DNA from: Diphasiastrum complanatum
Taxonomy: Eukaryota > Streptophyta > Lycopodiopsida > Lycopodiales > Lycopodiaceae
Direction: 5' to 3'
DNA length: 64,000 nucleotides
Assembly (NCBI GenBank): GCA_029204225.1
Contig: CM055092.1
Location: 18,002,886 to 18,066,885, forward strand
Part shown: positions 1-10,048 of the stretch, one piece after another
How positions within the stretch are numbered: the first letter of the stretch is position 1
How the letters are laid out: each line of letters starts with the position of its first letter
Made by a program: the position numbers and the translations under genes
The notes under the pieces: model-generated
Seen by the model: only the letters and a program-made list of their open reading frames with translations
Databases searched by the model: none
What the model was told of the DNA's origin: nothing

Positions 1-76
1 AACTCCAAATTCTATAGCTAGGATCAAATATATTACCATATACCAAATAAAATGAGTCTTGTTATATTCTATGTAT

Positions 77-340
77 TCAGATAACCCCACAAAACAGAGG
101 ATAACTTTTTATCTTAGCCCGACGAATGCGCTTTGGTGATCTTATCAAAAATTTACAAAGCATAGCATTTGCTCGTTCTATTAGACTATTTACTTTCAGA
201 TTGTAAGGTGTGGTCTTTCGATGCTTAATCATAATATTTTCCGTTAGGACTTGTATAGTCCCATTCATAAAATGAGTTACTTTGTCACTTACTAAATTGA
301 ATGGACAACCATAACAAGTTATTATGTTTTGAAATAACAA
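77..340 (-). pseudogene. Ty3/gypsy integrase core fragment
   Basis: The 87-codon minus-strand ORF reads as the middle of a gypsy integrase catalytic core. It has an ENIITRFGC-like segment (here QNIITCYGC), then P-x-x-LVSD with the second catalytic Asp, then THF, IKHRKTTPY and an N-x-x-IERAN segment that corresponds to the catalytic-Glu region. The rest of the integrase and any gag, RT or LTR are absent. It is an isolated, decayed scrap. The call rests on the order of the motifs. Confidence 0.75.
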
Positions 341-622
341 TTCAACTGAATATCATATAGCAATATAATATTATGATATAGGAAGTGCAGGAACGCATCC
401 GTTTGAATGCATATATCCCAATTATAGCGAATGCTGAAAACGTACTAGCAGCAGTTCTCAATCATTGATTACAAATAATTTTAGTTCCAGGCTATGTCGA
501 ACAGATCAGAATAACCAAGTGCATGAATAGGTTACAGTATCTTACAATAGCGATAAGTTAATCGTAGATTGTGACTGAAATTATATAGTGCTAGCTAATA
601 TTGACAATAAAATTCGGTGACC
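341..622. other. AT-rich interval without a recognised feature
   Basis: AT-rich sequence between the integrase scrap and the downstream side of expansin exon 2. No gene or repeat was recognised. It may include part of the expansin intron 2, because exon 2 points towards it. Confidence 0.4.
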
Positions 623-696
623 TCAAATGAGATATGCAACATTCGGCAAGTCGCAGAGTATATCTACGAAGGAAAGACGACTTTTTAGGCTGCTAC

Positions 697-1294
697 CTTC
701 GATAGAGAACAGGTACAATGCCTGCACGCCAAAAAGCGATTTGAGAGAACGGCGGCTGTGACATATCAAAGTGCTCTCTGGGAACGTTGCACCACCTCCA
801 TTGTCATTCGGAAGGGCGTTGTTTGGAGGGCATAAGTTTGTAGCCGTAATAAACACAGATGGGTTTCCAGGGTTGCACCACTGGGTATCGTTCCAACACT
901 TGATTTCGTAGCATCCACCGCAAGCTGCACCATTCTTAAACAATACCGTGCTGAGTGCTGCTGTATTTGTACCGTAACCCTGGCTGTAGAGGTTGCCATA
1001 TCCGCATGCGCCATCTAATCACAGCAGAGAGGTTACAACGAGAAGTATGACTCGAAGAGTGTCATTAAGGAATTCAAAGTTCAAATAATTGTTGCTGCTA
1101 AACAATGTGTTCTCTCCTTGCACATGTAAGGCGAGTGACTTACCCATTGTGCCTGTTGCGTCACTGCCTCCATAGAAGGTAGCATGTGCTTCATTCCAAG
1201 AGGATTCAGATGAATCTTGTGCTTGCGAACCTTGGTAACAGCTTAGAATTAACATCGTCGCCAATGAAGCTGATAGTGTCATGGAACGATCCAT
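697..1294 (-). pseudogene. EXPA-like: Alpha-expansin, exons 1 and 2 (broken)
   Basis: Exon 1 (1294-1144) starts with ATG at 1294. It encodes a signal peptide with a hydrophobic core (TMLILS), then the EAHATFYGG expansin start, and ends at a GTAAGT donor. Exon 2 (1014-697) follows an AG acceptor and encodes [14 protein letters not shown], the Cys-rich [15 protein letters not shown] block, [10 protein letters not shown], and the HFDMSQPPF segment with the catalytic-type HFD motif. It ends after VPVLYRR at a GT donor (696-695), where alpha-expansins commonly have an intron. One base is missing near 792, between NDNGG and [10 protein letters not shown], which shifts the frame. Expansins loosen plant cell walls; this copy is not expected to work. 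The C-terminal exon lies downstream on the opposite strand. Confidence 0.9.
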
Positions 1295-1414
1295 TCTCCT
1301 GCCACAAAAAGATACACAGGTACGTACCACGGCTGAGTCACCTATATCGACTGTTAAGTTATAATAAACCGAGTAAGACATGCCGCAGGGATGGCAATGC
1401 AATGCTCATACGCT

Positions 1415-1804
1415 GATGCGCGTGAGGCCTCTACGTTCATCAAAGATGGTGCCCTTACCTTATTGCAATGCTGCGTTGACCTTGATTGCAGAGTAGGTAA
1501 ATGAACCCTCTGAGATCGGTGCTCTTAGTAGAAGAGTAGCCGGAGGAGGAGGATCGTAATGCGCGAAAATAGTGAGAGCAGCAGGGAATGAGAAAAAGAG
1601 AAGAGGATCATTATTATGGTCTTCTTCAATTTAGGGTTGCTGCTGATTACGTGGACATGCGACGGGTGAAATGGCGCCAAATTGATTCAAAATTTTTATC
1701 CACCACACTATTCATTATATGGTTTTATTTTCTATTTTTTGCTTTTGTTGAAGAAAATGGAGGGGATCAGTTTTGTTCATCAAATCCAAAAGTGTTAATG
1801 TAAT
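1415..1804. other. Interval upstream of expansin exon 1
   Basis: This lies on the 5' side of the minus-strand expansin exon 1, so it may hold its former promoter and 5' UTR. A 71-codon plus-strand ORF here has no recognisable motif. No TATA box could be assigned with confidence. Confidence 0.3.
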
Positions 1805-1913
1805 AGGTGGTGCATTCATTTGAGGGCATTCTAGCAAGTGAATCCCTCGTGATCCCAAGGGCATAGCCGAGGGATGAGAGTGCTCGGAACGCACGAAAAG
1901 AAATGCACCACCT
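1805..1913. repeat. 109-bp imperfect hairpin (foldback/MITE-like)
   Basis: The ends are inverted copies: AGGTGGTGCATT at 1805-1816 pairs with AATGCACCACCT at 1902-1913. Imperfect pairing continues inward to CCCTCG and CGAGGG near the loop. It could be a small foldback MITE or a hairpin transcript. Neither arm matches a plant microRNA that I recognise. It sits between the two opposing halves of the expansin. Confidence 0.55.
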
Positions 1914-2325
1914 GACGTAAAGAAATCCTAATATTTTTACCCCTCTATCCTAATATTTTCTACAGCTCAAGGAACATGACATTTATAGCTCAAATGAGGT
2001 TCAATTCAAGATGTTTTTTCAAGTTTGCAACTGTGAGCTATATGCATACAAAAATTATGTGCAAAACATTGTCTGGTAAAAAAGGATGTTGCAACTTATA
2101 TCAAATGATCTTTGCCAAAGAATTGGTAAGCCTACTAAGAGCATGCATTGGACTCTAACATTCCAGTCTACCCTTTGCACCAATCGAAACAAAAATGGTC
2201 AAGGCAAAGGTGACATGGAAAAATGATGCCAAGATGGTCACATTTCTAGAGATTAGTAGCTTAAAATTTTAGCAATTATAACCTTTTGACGTCAAAAGTC
2301 TGAAATATATGATTGATGCTTGTAG

Positions 2326-2630
2326 AGTGCCATGCCAAAAACAAGGAGGTATCCGTTTCACCATCCACGGCAACCCCTGGTTTAATCTCGTGCTGGTCAG
2401 TAATGTGGGTGGCCGTGGGCGACATATCTGCTGTTTCAGTTAAAGGTTGCAAAACGGGCTGGATTAGCATGAAGCGAAACTGGGGACAGAACTGGGAATG
2501 TAACACTGTACTAGTAGGCCAAAGTTTATCCTTTCAAGTCACGACAGCCGATGGAATGCAAATCACGTCTTACGATGTTGCCCCTTTAAATTGGCAGTTT
2601 GGTCAAACGTTCAGTGGAAATCAGTTCTAA
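2326..2630 (+). pseudogene. EXPA-like: Alpha-expansin, exon 3 (C-terminal domain), opposite strand to exons 1-2
   Basis: An AG acceptor at 2324-2325 is followed by [12 protein letters not shown], the start of the expansin C-terminal carbohydrate-binding domain. Next come [15 protein letters not shown], then [34 protein letters not shown], a TSYDVAPLNWQFGQ block and a final NQF with TAA at 2628-2630. One extra C near 2413, between NVGG and VGD, shifts the frame. The splice phase matches exon 2 exactly: exon 2 ends with two bases of an Arg codon and this exon supplies the third. This suggests one gene split by an inversion rather than two unrelated fragments. Confidence 0.9.
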
Positions 2631-2815
2631 TGAGGAATGGCATATTTCTCAATATTGCTCATTACAAACAAACTTCACAGATGATTTTCAACACTTTCTG
2701 GTAGATATATATCGGAGTTAGAAATTTTTTTGATTCTTCAAACATAAACGTAAAAGAGGCGTGCAGTCTGTAGGAGCCTATTCCATCATATTCCAAATGC
2801 AGAAATTTCACAACT

Positions 2816-4166
2816 TAATTCAGTCTAGAACTTGTTACCATTGCAATAAAGCATATTGTTCCATGATCCATCGGTGGATAACCAGCATCGCGCACGTGAA
2901 ATTCTTGTTGGGTTATCTCACAGCACTTGCTGGAAAACAAGAGAGAAGCAGGCAGGCAGAAAAAAGAAAGAGAGAGAGAGAGAGATAGAGAGATATTTCG
3001 CTACATTGACAGCCAACGTAGAGTGCTTATATAGCATAGAAAGGGAGCGTACATGCCAAGAAAATGGTTGCATTGGATTGCCATGCTGGACTAACATACA
3101 AGAGAAAAAACCCATAATCTTTAGAATCCTGCATATGGAGCCAATTTCGTAAACATATTCAACCTCTGCCACCTCTGACATCCGTCAGGCTGTGTTTTGG
3201 TCACACATGCTAACAATTCTATTCAGTTTACTCATCGAACAAAAAATCATTTCTGTTTGGTCCAATATCTATCATGTTGATACATGGAGTAGAGCTAGCG
3301 AGAGCAATCAAATATAAAATTATTCAGGTTCGTGATAAGGTATCATATGTCTCATTGGATTTCATGTATCTTGATGGAATGAGTCGTAGTTATGTGAATA
3401 CACATTAGCAATCATAGTTTTGTCTTATCATAAGACTACCTTTCTGTTCTGCATGTGGTCAGAATGGAAGAAAAATCATCATCATTTTTTATGATCTTGT
3501 GCAGAAGAGGTTACGTTTTGAGATTTTGAAATGGCAGCAGTAGAATATCATCAAATAATGAACTTGAAAAAATTAGCAAAGAAATACTAATACAAGCATC
3601 ACCGTTATTGCTGACTATAAATGTCCCACCATTCCTCCATAATGGTTGTGAACCAACCGAAATATATTTTATAAGCTTATCTTTCTATAGGATTTTCATG
3701 GTGTCCTCTATGCCACCTTCAATAAACTAGTGAATCTCATCTAACATCAATATCAGAAGGGTGAAAAAGGTTGGTTAGCAAAATCCACCATTACGCACCT
3801 GAAAACTACTAGCCTTTCGGTCAGCCCACAAGTATGGGAAATTCTGAGAGCAGCTGGTCCTTTCTCAGCGAAAGTTAATTATTGTCATTATTGCAAGACA
3901 AAATCTTGGAGATATCTTCTCAAAGTAAGATATCATTTTAATGCCACATAAGGCTTCAAGATTTTTCTTTTGAGCTAGTATTAGGCACCAAATATAGCTA
4001 GATTTGTCTACAGGAATCAAGAAGAGTTTTAGTGGTTGAATTCCTTCAAGAAATGCTTTTGTCACAAGATAGTGTGCATGAAGATAATTCTGGTCTTTAA
4101 TCACTCAAGAAGATATAGAAGTACCAATATATGATGTTATAGTATGGCACTTAATGCTAGCATGGG
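2816..4166. repeat. Repeat R1, copy 1 (interrupted by a solo LTR)
   Basis: From TAATTCAGTC at 2816 to about 4166 the sequence is homologous to 35313-36485. Part of it also matches 62210-62654 in reverse complement. Near the left end is an exon-like stretch reading CYHCNKAYC (CYLCNKAYCFHDPSW in copy 2) before a splice-donor-like GTGAG. The Cys/His spacing hints at a zinc-binding motif, but I do not recognise the family. The copy is interrupted at 2906-3215 by a solo LTR and lacks a roughly 130-bp segment present in copy 2. Confidence 0.75.
2901..3220 (-). mobile_element. Solo LTR of copia family B with 5-bp target duplication
   Basis: The LTR runs from 2906 (TGTTGGGTTATC) to 3215 (ending GCTAACA), 310 bp. 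It is flanked on both sides by ATTCT (2901-2905 and 3216-3220), a 5-bp target-site duplication. Repeat copy 2 at about 35395 has the unoccupied site. The same LTR, 253 bp and in the opposite orientation, begins the family-B element at 62655. A (GA)n stretch at about 2970-2993 explains part of the length difference. The likely origin is LTR-LTR recombination that removed the element body. Confidence 0.85.
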
Positions 4167-4650
4167 TCTTTCTTAGCATAGAAGACAAAGTTCAATCCAA
4201 CATAGAATTTCCTTCTTGAAATTTATAAATTCTATAATCTATATCGCCTATACAGCCATTCATCAAGGCACATCTTTAAATCGTGGAAATTACTTGCATT
4301 CAAGCAAATGATATACAAAATCAAACACATTGATGATGTTGTCATGGACTCTCCTAGTTTTTTTAAACACATCTGATTGTAACACTTCTTGGCCTTTCCC
4401 AAACCTTTCTAACTTCTTACATAGTCAAGATCTTAGCAGAGGATAAATTCTAAGATGAGAGGGTGGCTTTTACATACTAATTGGCCATGTATCACCCTCT
4501 CCATATCACATTGTATTTCCCCAACCCGTTTGTTGTTGATGCTAATAATCTTGGAAATACTTGCATTCTAGAAAATGATATACAAAATCAAACACATTGG
4601 ATGATATTATATCATTTATTAGCACAATAATTGGCATGTTTGGACCACAC
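4167..4650. other. AT-rich interval with a short spaced duplication
   Basis: No gene seen. A stretch of about 60 bp containing ATGATATACAAAATCAAACA occurs near 4310 and again near 4575, roughly 265 bp apart, so there has been local duplication. Confidence 0.45.
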
Positions 4651-5341
4651 TGATGTGGATGCGAAAAAGATGTTTACTGCAGTCACGAAACGGGTCACGA
4701 AAGCGAAGCAACCGGATTCAACAAGTTTCGGATGGAGTTCAGATGTGGTCGCTGGACACTGCCAGCTGAATCACTCTATAGTCCTCCAGAATGTAGTCAG
4801 ACACCGTTGATCTACGTTTATAAATTAATGCAGCACTCAACAAATTCAACCAATGTGCAGAATTGAAATGAATGGGAGAATCAGACACACGAATAACAGC
4901 AAACACATTTGCATTCAAGATCATACAACGTAAAAGAAGACAGTGTGCACAATGGTTACAAGATCATCTATTGATTTTCTTTGATTCTTCAAGCATTGCA
5001 TGCATATCCACACAGTGTGTTGGCTATGAGAGAAATACAATTCTCTCACGAGTGGATGTCTTGCTTACTAGCAGACTTGTGGATCACTATGGATGATGAT
5101 CACATAGCTCGTCTAGGACGTAGGTGGACTTCTTGTCTGTATTTCGTCTTGATTGCTTACTAGCATCAGAGTACTTCATCTGTGTCTGTTCTGTCAAGTG
5201 TTAAGGTGTCATCCAATAAGTATATAGTCGCTCTATGTAACTTTAAGATTAGAAAGATTAAGCATCTAGAACTAACCAAGAAATTACAAGAGTGGTGGAT
5301 TAGCCACGACCTAGAGTGGATCTGCTGAGCTCATGCCATCA
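4651..5341 (-). repeat. 3' LTR of copia A copy 1
   Basis: About 691 bp. The ends are TGATGTGG at 4651 and CATGCCATCA at about 5341, the conventional TG...CA form. It matches 8819-9197 over its left part and the reverse complement of 37237-37510 over its right part. The exact right-hand end is uncertain by some tens of bases, because weak similarity continues a little further. Confidence 0.7.
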
Positions 5342-5559
5342 GATTAGATATTTGTACTTCTGGGTAACTTGCATGAATCTTTGCTGTACTCTTTGGAGCG
5401 TGAGGGCAGAAAAGGGTCTTATGACATTTTTCGTGTCGCATCATTGGTTTCGTTCCGTCATCTGACTTTTTTGTGTTGTACCGCAAAAGATTCTTGTTCG
5501 CAAATCTTTCATGTTTGTGTCTTTTCGTTAGGTTGTGCTTGAATCCTAATGATTTTAGT

Positions 5560-6230
5560 GGCTTGATCTTTCTTCTTGAACCATTGTCGGGCTGGATTGT
5601 TTCAGACCATAGATACTTCTATGCATTCTGCATGCATAGTCAGAATAGTGAATTTGAGACATATTATGGGAGGTTGATCCATATAGACCTCTTTGTCTAG
5701 TTCGCCATGCAAGAAGGTTGTCTTCTCATCCACAATGTGGATCCTGAGGTCATAAGTTGCAGCATATGCAAATAAACAGACGTAGCGATGAATGTTTGAC
5801 AAAGGAGAGGAGAGAAGGTTTCAGAGTAGTCAATATCATATCTCTGAGAGAATTCCTTCGCTACAAGCCTTGTCTTGTATTTTGTCACATACCCATCTAG
5901 TCCGTATTTAAGCTTGAAAACCCATTTGCATTTGACAGTCTTGCATTATGTGGTAATGGCTCCAACGTCCATACCTAGTTCTTCCTCCTGGACTCCATCT
6001 CATTCATGGCTTGGATCCATCTGTCATTTTCAAGACTTTCAATTGCTTCCTCGAAAGTCTTTGGTTCATCACTGAATTCTCAGAACTCTTCTGATATGGA
6101 AGCTGAGCTATCTGGCACATATCTTACTGGCGCTCTTCGTTTTTTGCTCCAGAGAACTGCTGCTCCTGATGTGATGGTGCATCCTCCTAAGACGCTTTTA
6201 CAGTTGTCCTTGAGAGATGCCCAGAAACTA
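5560..6230 (-). pseudogene. copia A copy 1 reverse transcriptase N-terminal part
   Basis: Read on the minus strand, the interval holds the linker ending in ESPEKDRW-like sequence, then KTRLVAKEFSQRYDIDYSETFSP and IHIVDEKTTFLHGEL with EEVYMDQP-like sequence, all typical of copia RT. Frameshifts separate the pieces. The conserved YVDD region and RNase H, which should follow, are absent because of the deletion near 5540. It cannot encode an active polymerase. Confidence 0.8.
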
Positions 6231-6479
6231 TAGTAATAGATTTAAATCTTTTTCTTCAGATTTGTCGCTCGAATGGGAAACGACTCAAAAATCTTCGTTT
6301 TCGTGTTCGTCCTACTGCCCTCTGTCTCGTGTGGGAGGGCTTTTTGGATGGGCGCTTCAAAAGCTTCATAGCTGACAGGATTGTCATTGGCCATTGTCCT
6401 GCTGTCATCAAATCTAACATCTCTCACTGTTTTCACAGTGTTCTCTCTGGCATGTAGACTATGTAGTATGACGAATTGG

Positions 6480-7700
6480 TTGTCATAACTTACTAGAAAT
6501 CCCTGCTTGGCTTTCTCATCAAGCTTCTTTTTGAAGCTTATCTGGAATATGTGCATAAGTTGCACAGCAAAGATTCTGACATGAGACAGGTTGGGCTTTC
6601 TACCCCGACCATAGCTCAATGTGGTGTCGTGTGAGGAACACCAGACTTGCCTGTCCTATTCTGGATGTATGCGGCTGTAGCAACTGCTTCAGCCCACAGT
6701 ACCCTTGGGAGCCTTCGAGTAGGCCATCATACATCTGGCTGCGTCCATCAGGGTCATGTTCTTTCCTTTCCGCAACACCATTGTGTTGCGGTGTGTACAC
6801 TGTTAGTCCTTTCTGTGAAGGATGCCACAATCATTGCAAAAGTCAGTGAAATGATTTTGAGTGTATTCGCCACTCGATCTATCCTGATCTGCTTCACTTT
6901 GCTGCTCTGTACATCTTTCCAGCCCAATTACACATATTCTGTGAATTTGTCAAGTGCTTTAGATTTATTCTGAATAAAGTACACTCTGGAAAAATTATGC
7001 TATAATCATCAATGAAGGTTATAATAATATTTTGAACCTCCTACTAAGATCACATTGAATGGGTCCTGCAAATGTCAGAATGCACTAACTCCAGAATCTT
7101 AGTCGTTCTGTAGGAGTCTTTGATGAATGGAGTGCATGACATCTTGCCCTTTCAAACATGCATCACAGGTGGTCGAACTGGTTGCATTCGAGATGTTGAC
7201 CCCGTGTTATCGCTCCATGATGGCTTGCTTGGTAAAGTGCCATTGAGTTTATGTGATAGAGTCTTCTGTGCCCACAGAGTGTCTGGCGAAGTCATCATGA
7301 GTCTAATGCACCTGATCTGCAAAGGCATACCTTTAGATGATATAGGTTTCCTTTCCTTCTACCTTGAGTGATCAATGCTGGTACTGGCGTCAATCATGTT
7401 GCATGCTTCGTCAGAAAATGTCACACGCATCCCTGCATCTACTATTCTTGCTACAGTGTAGGCTACGAACAGAACGTCTTTGAGTCATCTGTCTTTGTCG
7501 TTGGTGTTGAGCCATAGTGAACCAATACTGTTCACTTGATGTTTAGATCCTTCTCCAATACTATGAATCTTGAAGGATCTGCACTTATGAAATCAGACAT
7601 TATTCGTCTTGATGTCACATAAGTGTGAGGTGGCTCCTAAATCTAGAATCACCTCATGTGTGTCAGATGTTGATACTTCACACACGTCTTCACAGATGTA
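6480..7700 (-). pseudogene. copia A copy 1 pre-integrase and integrase
   Basis: Minus-strand reading gives a GAG_pre-integrase-like region, the Zn-binding CDACLKG stretch in damaged form, a YFIQNKSEALDK-type core and a TPQHNGVAERK motif containing the catalytic Glu (about 6810-6780). ELWSGRKPNLSHVRIF follows towards 6590. Several frameshifts and stops interrupt it. The order matches copies 2-4 of this family in the window. Confidence 0.75.
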
Positions 7701-7959
7701 GGCAGTCGAACAATTTCTGTTCGTTCTTTCTGCTCCCATTTTCCGAGCTCTCGGGCTCCTTGACATAGGATGAACTGTTACTGTTCTCCTCTTTGTTCTG
7801 CACTGATTTGTTTCTCAGGTTTTGGTGGCAATCCACAGCTGCGTGACCTTCTTGTGGCAGTGAATACACTCAATCTTCGGATTGAGCAGCATGTATCTAC
7901 TGTATGTCTGGTCTCTTCTGCATCTCACACAAGTCTTCTTGTCTGCACCTATGCTTTGA

Positions 7960-8745
7960 CCTCCCTTTGCTCTTCCAGCTGCTTTTGGGTTGTTCCCCTC
8001 TACTTGCTAATCACGATGCTGCCTCTGATTTTGACTCCCTCTTAGGCTTAAATTGTTTCTTGGATTTTTCTTTGTTGTCATAGAGGGCCTAGTCAGAGCC
8101 ATCCTTGTGATCAGATGTTCTCTGGCCTCGGACTTCCTCTCAGATCTCAACAATCGCCTTTTCGAGGTTCATGGTAGGATCTTTCGCGAGGCAGGGTCCT
8201 CATCGTCTGGAATGATCTCTGGGTGAGGCTCTCAACAGGTACGTGAGCTGCTTCTCAGCTGACACTGCATTCTCTGCTCCAGAGTTATGTAGTGATAGGA
8301 ATAGATCCTTCGTTTTCCTTATGAAAGAAGTGAGGTCCATCTCGTCCACTGTAAATTCGTCAACTGATCTTCCAGCATCATGATTTGACTTCTTGATTTT
8401 TTTTGAAATCTAGTGAGCAATGCATCCCACATCTCCTTAGCTTTGGAGAGTGTAGCCAAGTCAAGTGTGAGACTATCTTCGATGGAAGATGATAGCAAAA
8501 GCTAATGCCTTGTCATTTTTCTCCCTCCACTTGCGTAGCTCCTTGCCTGATGTTCATCTCTTCTGTGCCATCCACCCAGGGGAATAAACCTTCGCCCTTG
8601 AGTATGAGTGATGTCTTAACTTTCCAGACTAGAAAGTTAGATCCTAAAGAATCAAGAATTGTGTAGATCTTGCTCTGCATGCTACTAATTGAAGTCATTG
8701 CTTCTAAAGTTTGTTCCCTCATTGATGTTGTTTGTTTGAATGCTT
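7960..8745 (-). pseudogene. copia A copy 1 gag
   Basis: The minus strand carries the gag start around 8701-8580, with SNFLVWKVKTSLILKGEGLF and PWVDGTEE. It continues as frameshifted pieces down to a CCHC-knuckle region near 7930. Gag forms the cytoplasmic capsid of the element. Alignment by eye with copies 2-4 shows the same order, but no full-length frame remains. Confidence 0.75.
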
Positions 8746-8803
8746 GGCCTCCTGGATCTGATAGCTTCTTGGCTATGTCAGATTATGACAAGATAGGTAG
8801 GAA

Positions 8804-8818
8804 GGCCCCTGATACCAA
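8804..8818 (-). promoter_or_regulatory. Primer-binding site, copia A copy 1
   Basis: On the minus strand the bases directly after the 5' LTR read TTGGTATCAGGGGCC. This resembles the usual copia PBS complementary to the 3' end of initiator tRNA-Met (TGGTATCAGAGCC), with a mismatch near the end. Copy 3 has a perfect version. Confidence 0.75.
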
Positions 8819-9197
8819 TGATGAGGATGCGAAAAAATGTGTTTGCAGTCGTGAAATATTCACGAAAGCGAAGCAACCGCGATTCAACTTGTTTCAGATG
8901 GAGTTCAAATGTGGTTGCTAGACACTGCCAACTAAATCACTCCTACAGTCCTCCAAAATGTAGTCAGACACTGCTGATCTACATTTATAAATTAATGCAA
9001 CATTCAACAAATTCAACCAATGTGCATAATTGAAATGAATGGGAAAATCAGACACACGAATAATAGCAGACACATTTGCATTCAAGATCAGATGTGCACA
9101 AAGGCTACAAGATCATCTATTGATTTCTTTGATTCTTCAAGCACTGCATGCATATCCACACAGTGCGTTGGCGTGAGAGAAATACAGTTCTCTCACG
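8819..9197 (-). repeat. 5' LTR of copia A copy 1, inner part only
   Basis: Matches the left part of the 3' LTR (4651 to about 5050) and stops inside the LTR at CTCTCACG (9197). The next base to the right is P450 exon sequence. The missing outer part, starting CTCGCTTACTAG, is at 37510-37237 on the other strand. Confidence 0.85.
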
Positions 9198-10033
9198 AAA
9201 GAAACCGAAAGGGGGAAAGACTGTCATGGGATGACTACAAGAATAGCATGCCTTTTACATTGCACGTAAGCAGCCTGCAGCATTAAATCTTTTTCTCCCA
9301 GTTTAACCCCGAGATCAATTGCCTAGGCCTTACTTTTCCATACTCTTCGTCCTGCTTTTGCTTCTACAGGTTATCTATGAGACGCTCAGACTTACAAACG
9401 TCAGTCATGGATTATACCGCACACCAATAGAGGACATTCAGTATCAAGGTACTTGTATGTTCGGATAGTTCAAGTGCTAAGAGAAATCTCAAAATGATTA
9501 CGAGAACAGAAGAATTAGATGGGTGCGGTCCCGTTGATCAATGGTTAAAGGCTTAACTCCTTGCTTGGAGTGCTACTAATTTCTTGAACATAATACTAAA
9601 GGCCGTACTGTACTGAATTTCCTCATCAGGCTACACTATCCCAAAAGGATGGACTGTGTTCGCTTACGCCCGTGCGGTGCAACCTTGATGGAGACATCTA
9701 CGAAGACCCTTTGGCGTTCAACCCATGGCGTTGGAAGGTACTCAACAGCACAGTTTCTTTAACCGTGTCAACTTTCATTCATTCTTTCTGTATGCTCGCT
9801 CGCTGCATCTTACAAATTGCAATAAGTCTAGGTGCTTACTATTGCATCATACAAATTGCAATAAGTCTATGTGCTTACTATTAATAGACTCATGTATTTC
9901 ATATGGAACCAGACCATGTCTCCGACCATCAACAACTTTATGGTATTTGGAGGAGGGCCAGACAATGCGCAGGATACGAGCTGGCAAAGCTAGAAATCGT
10001 AGTGTTCCTTCATCATCTTGTGACCAAATTCAG
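9198..10033 (+). pseudogene. Cytochrome P450 (CYP85-clan-like), C-terminal exons
   Basis: Four exon pieces with GT-AG borders. 9198-9265 encodes the end of an exon with LSWDDYKNSMPFTLH. 9370-9448 encodes VIYETLRLTNVSHGLYRT with the K-helix ExxR (ETLR). 9630-9737 encodes GYTIPKGWTVFAYARAV and the PERF-equivalent FNPWRWK. 9913-10033 encodes NNFMVFGGGP(R)QCAGYELAKLE, the heme-binding FxGGGxRxCxG motif with its Cys, and FLHHLVTKF. Such P450s are ER-bound mono-oxygenases; the motifs resemble brassinosteroid and triterpenoid enzymes of the CYP85 clan. Lesions: an extra C near 9682 and a missing A near 9960, both frameshifts. The first exon piece starts abruptly at a rearrangement point, and the last intron is cut at 10049 by gypsy sequence. 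The N-terminal-side exons are at 37511-38245 on the minus strand. Confidence 0.9.
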
Positions 10034-10048
10034 GTCAGAAGAAACTCC

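Larger units (their letters stand above)
4651..9197 (-). mobile_element. Ty1/copia retrotransposon, family A, copy 1 (deleted, minus strand)
   Basis: In minus-strand order it contains a 5' LTR part (9197-8819), a PBS (8818-8804), gag (about 8745-7960), protease/pre-integrase and integrase (about 7700-6480), the start of reverse transcriptase (about 6230-5560), a short piece from the 3' end (5535-5466) and the 3' LTR (about 5341-4651). The RT active-site region and all of RNase H are missing through an internal deletion joined near 5540. The 5' LTR stops abruptly at 9197. Its remaining outer part lies at 37237-37510 in inverted orientation. Confidence 0.85.

Noticed and set aside
8819-9265. 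copia A copy 1 inserted directly into the P450 exon
   Set aside because: The LTR at 9197 is broken internally, not at its terminus, and its missing part lies at 37237-37510. An inversion joining two distant sites explains the contact better than an insertion.
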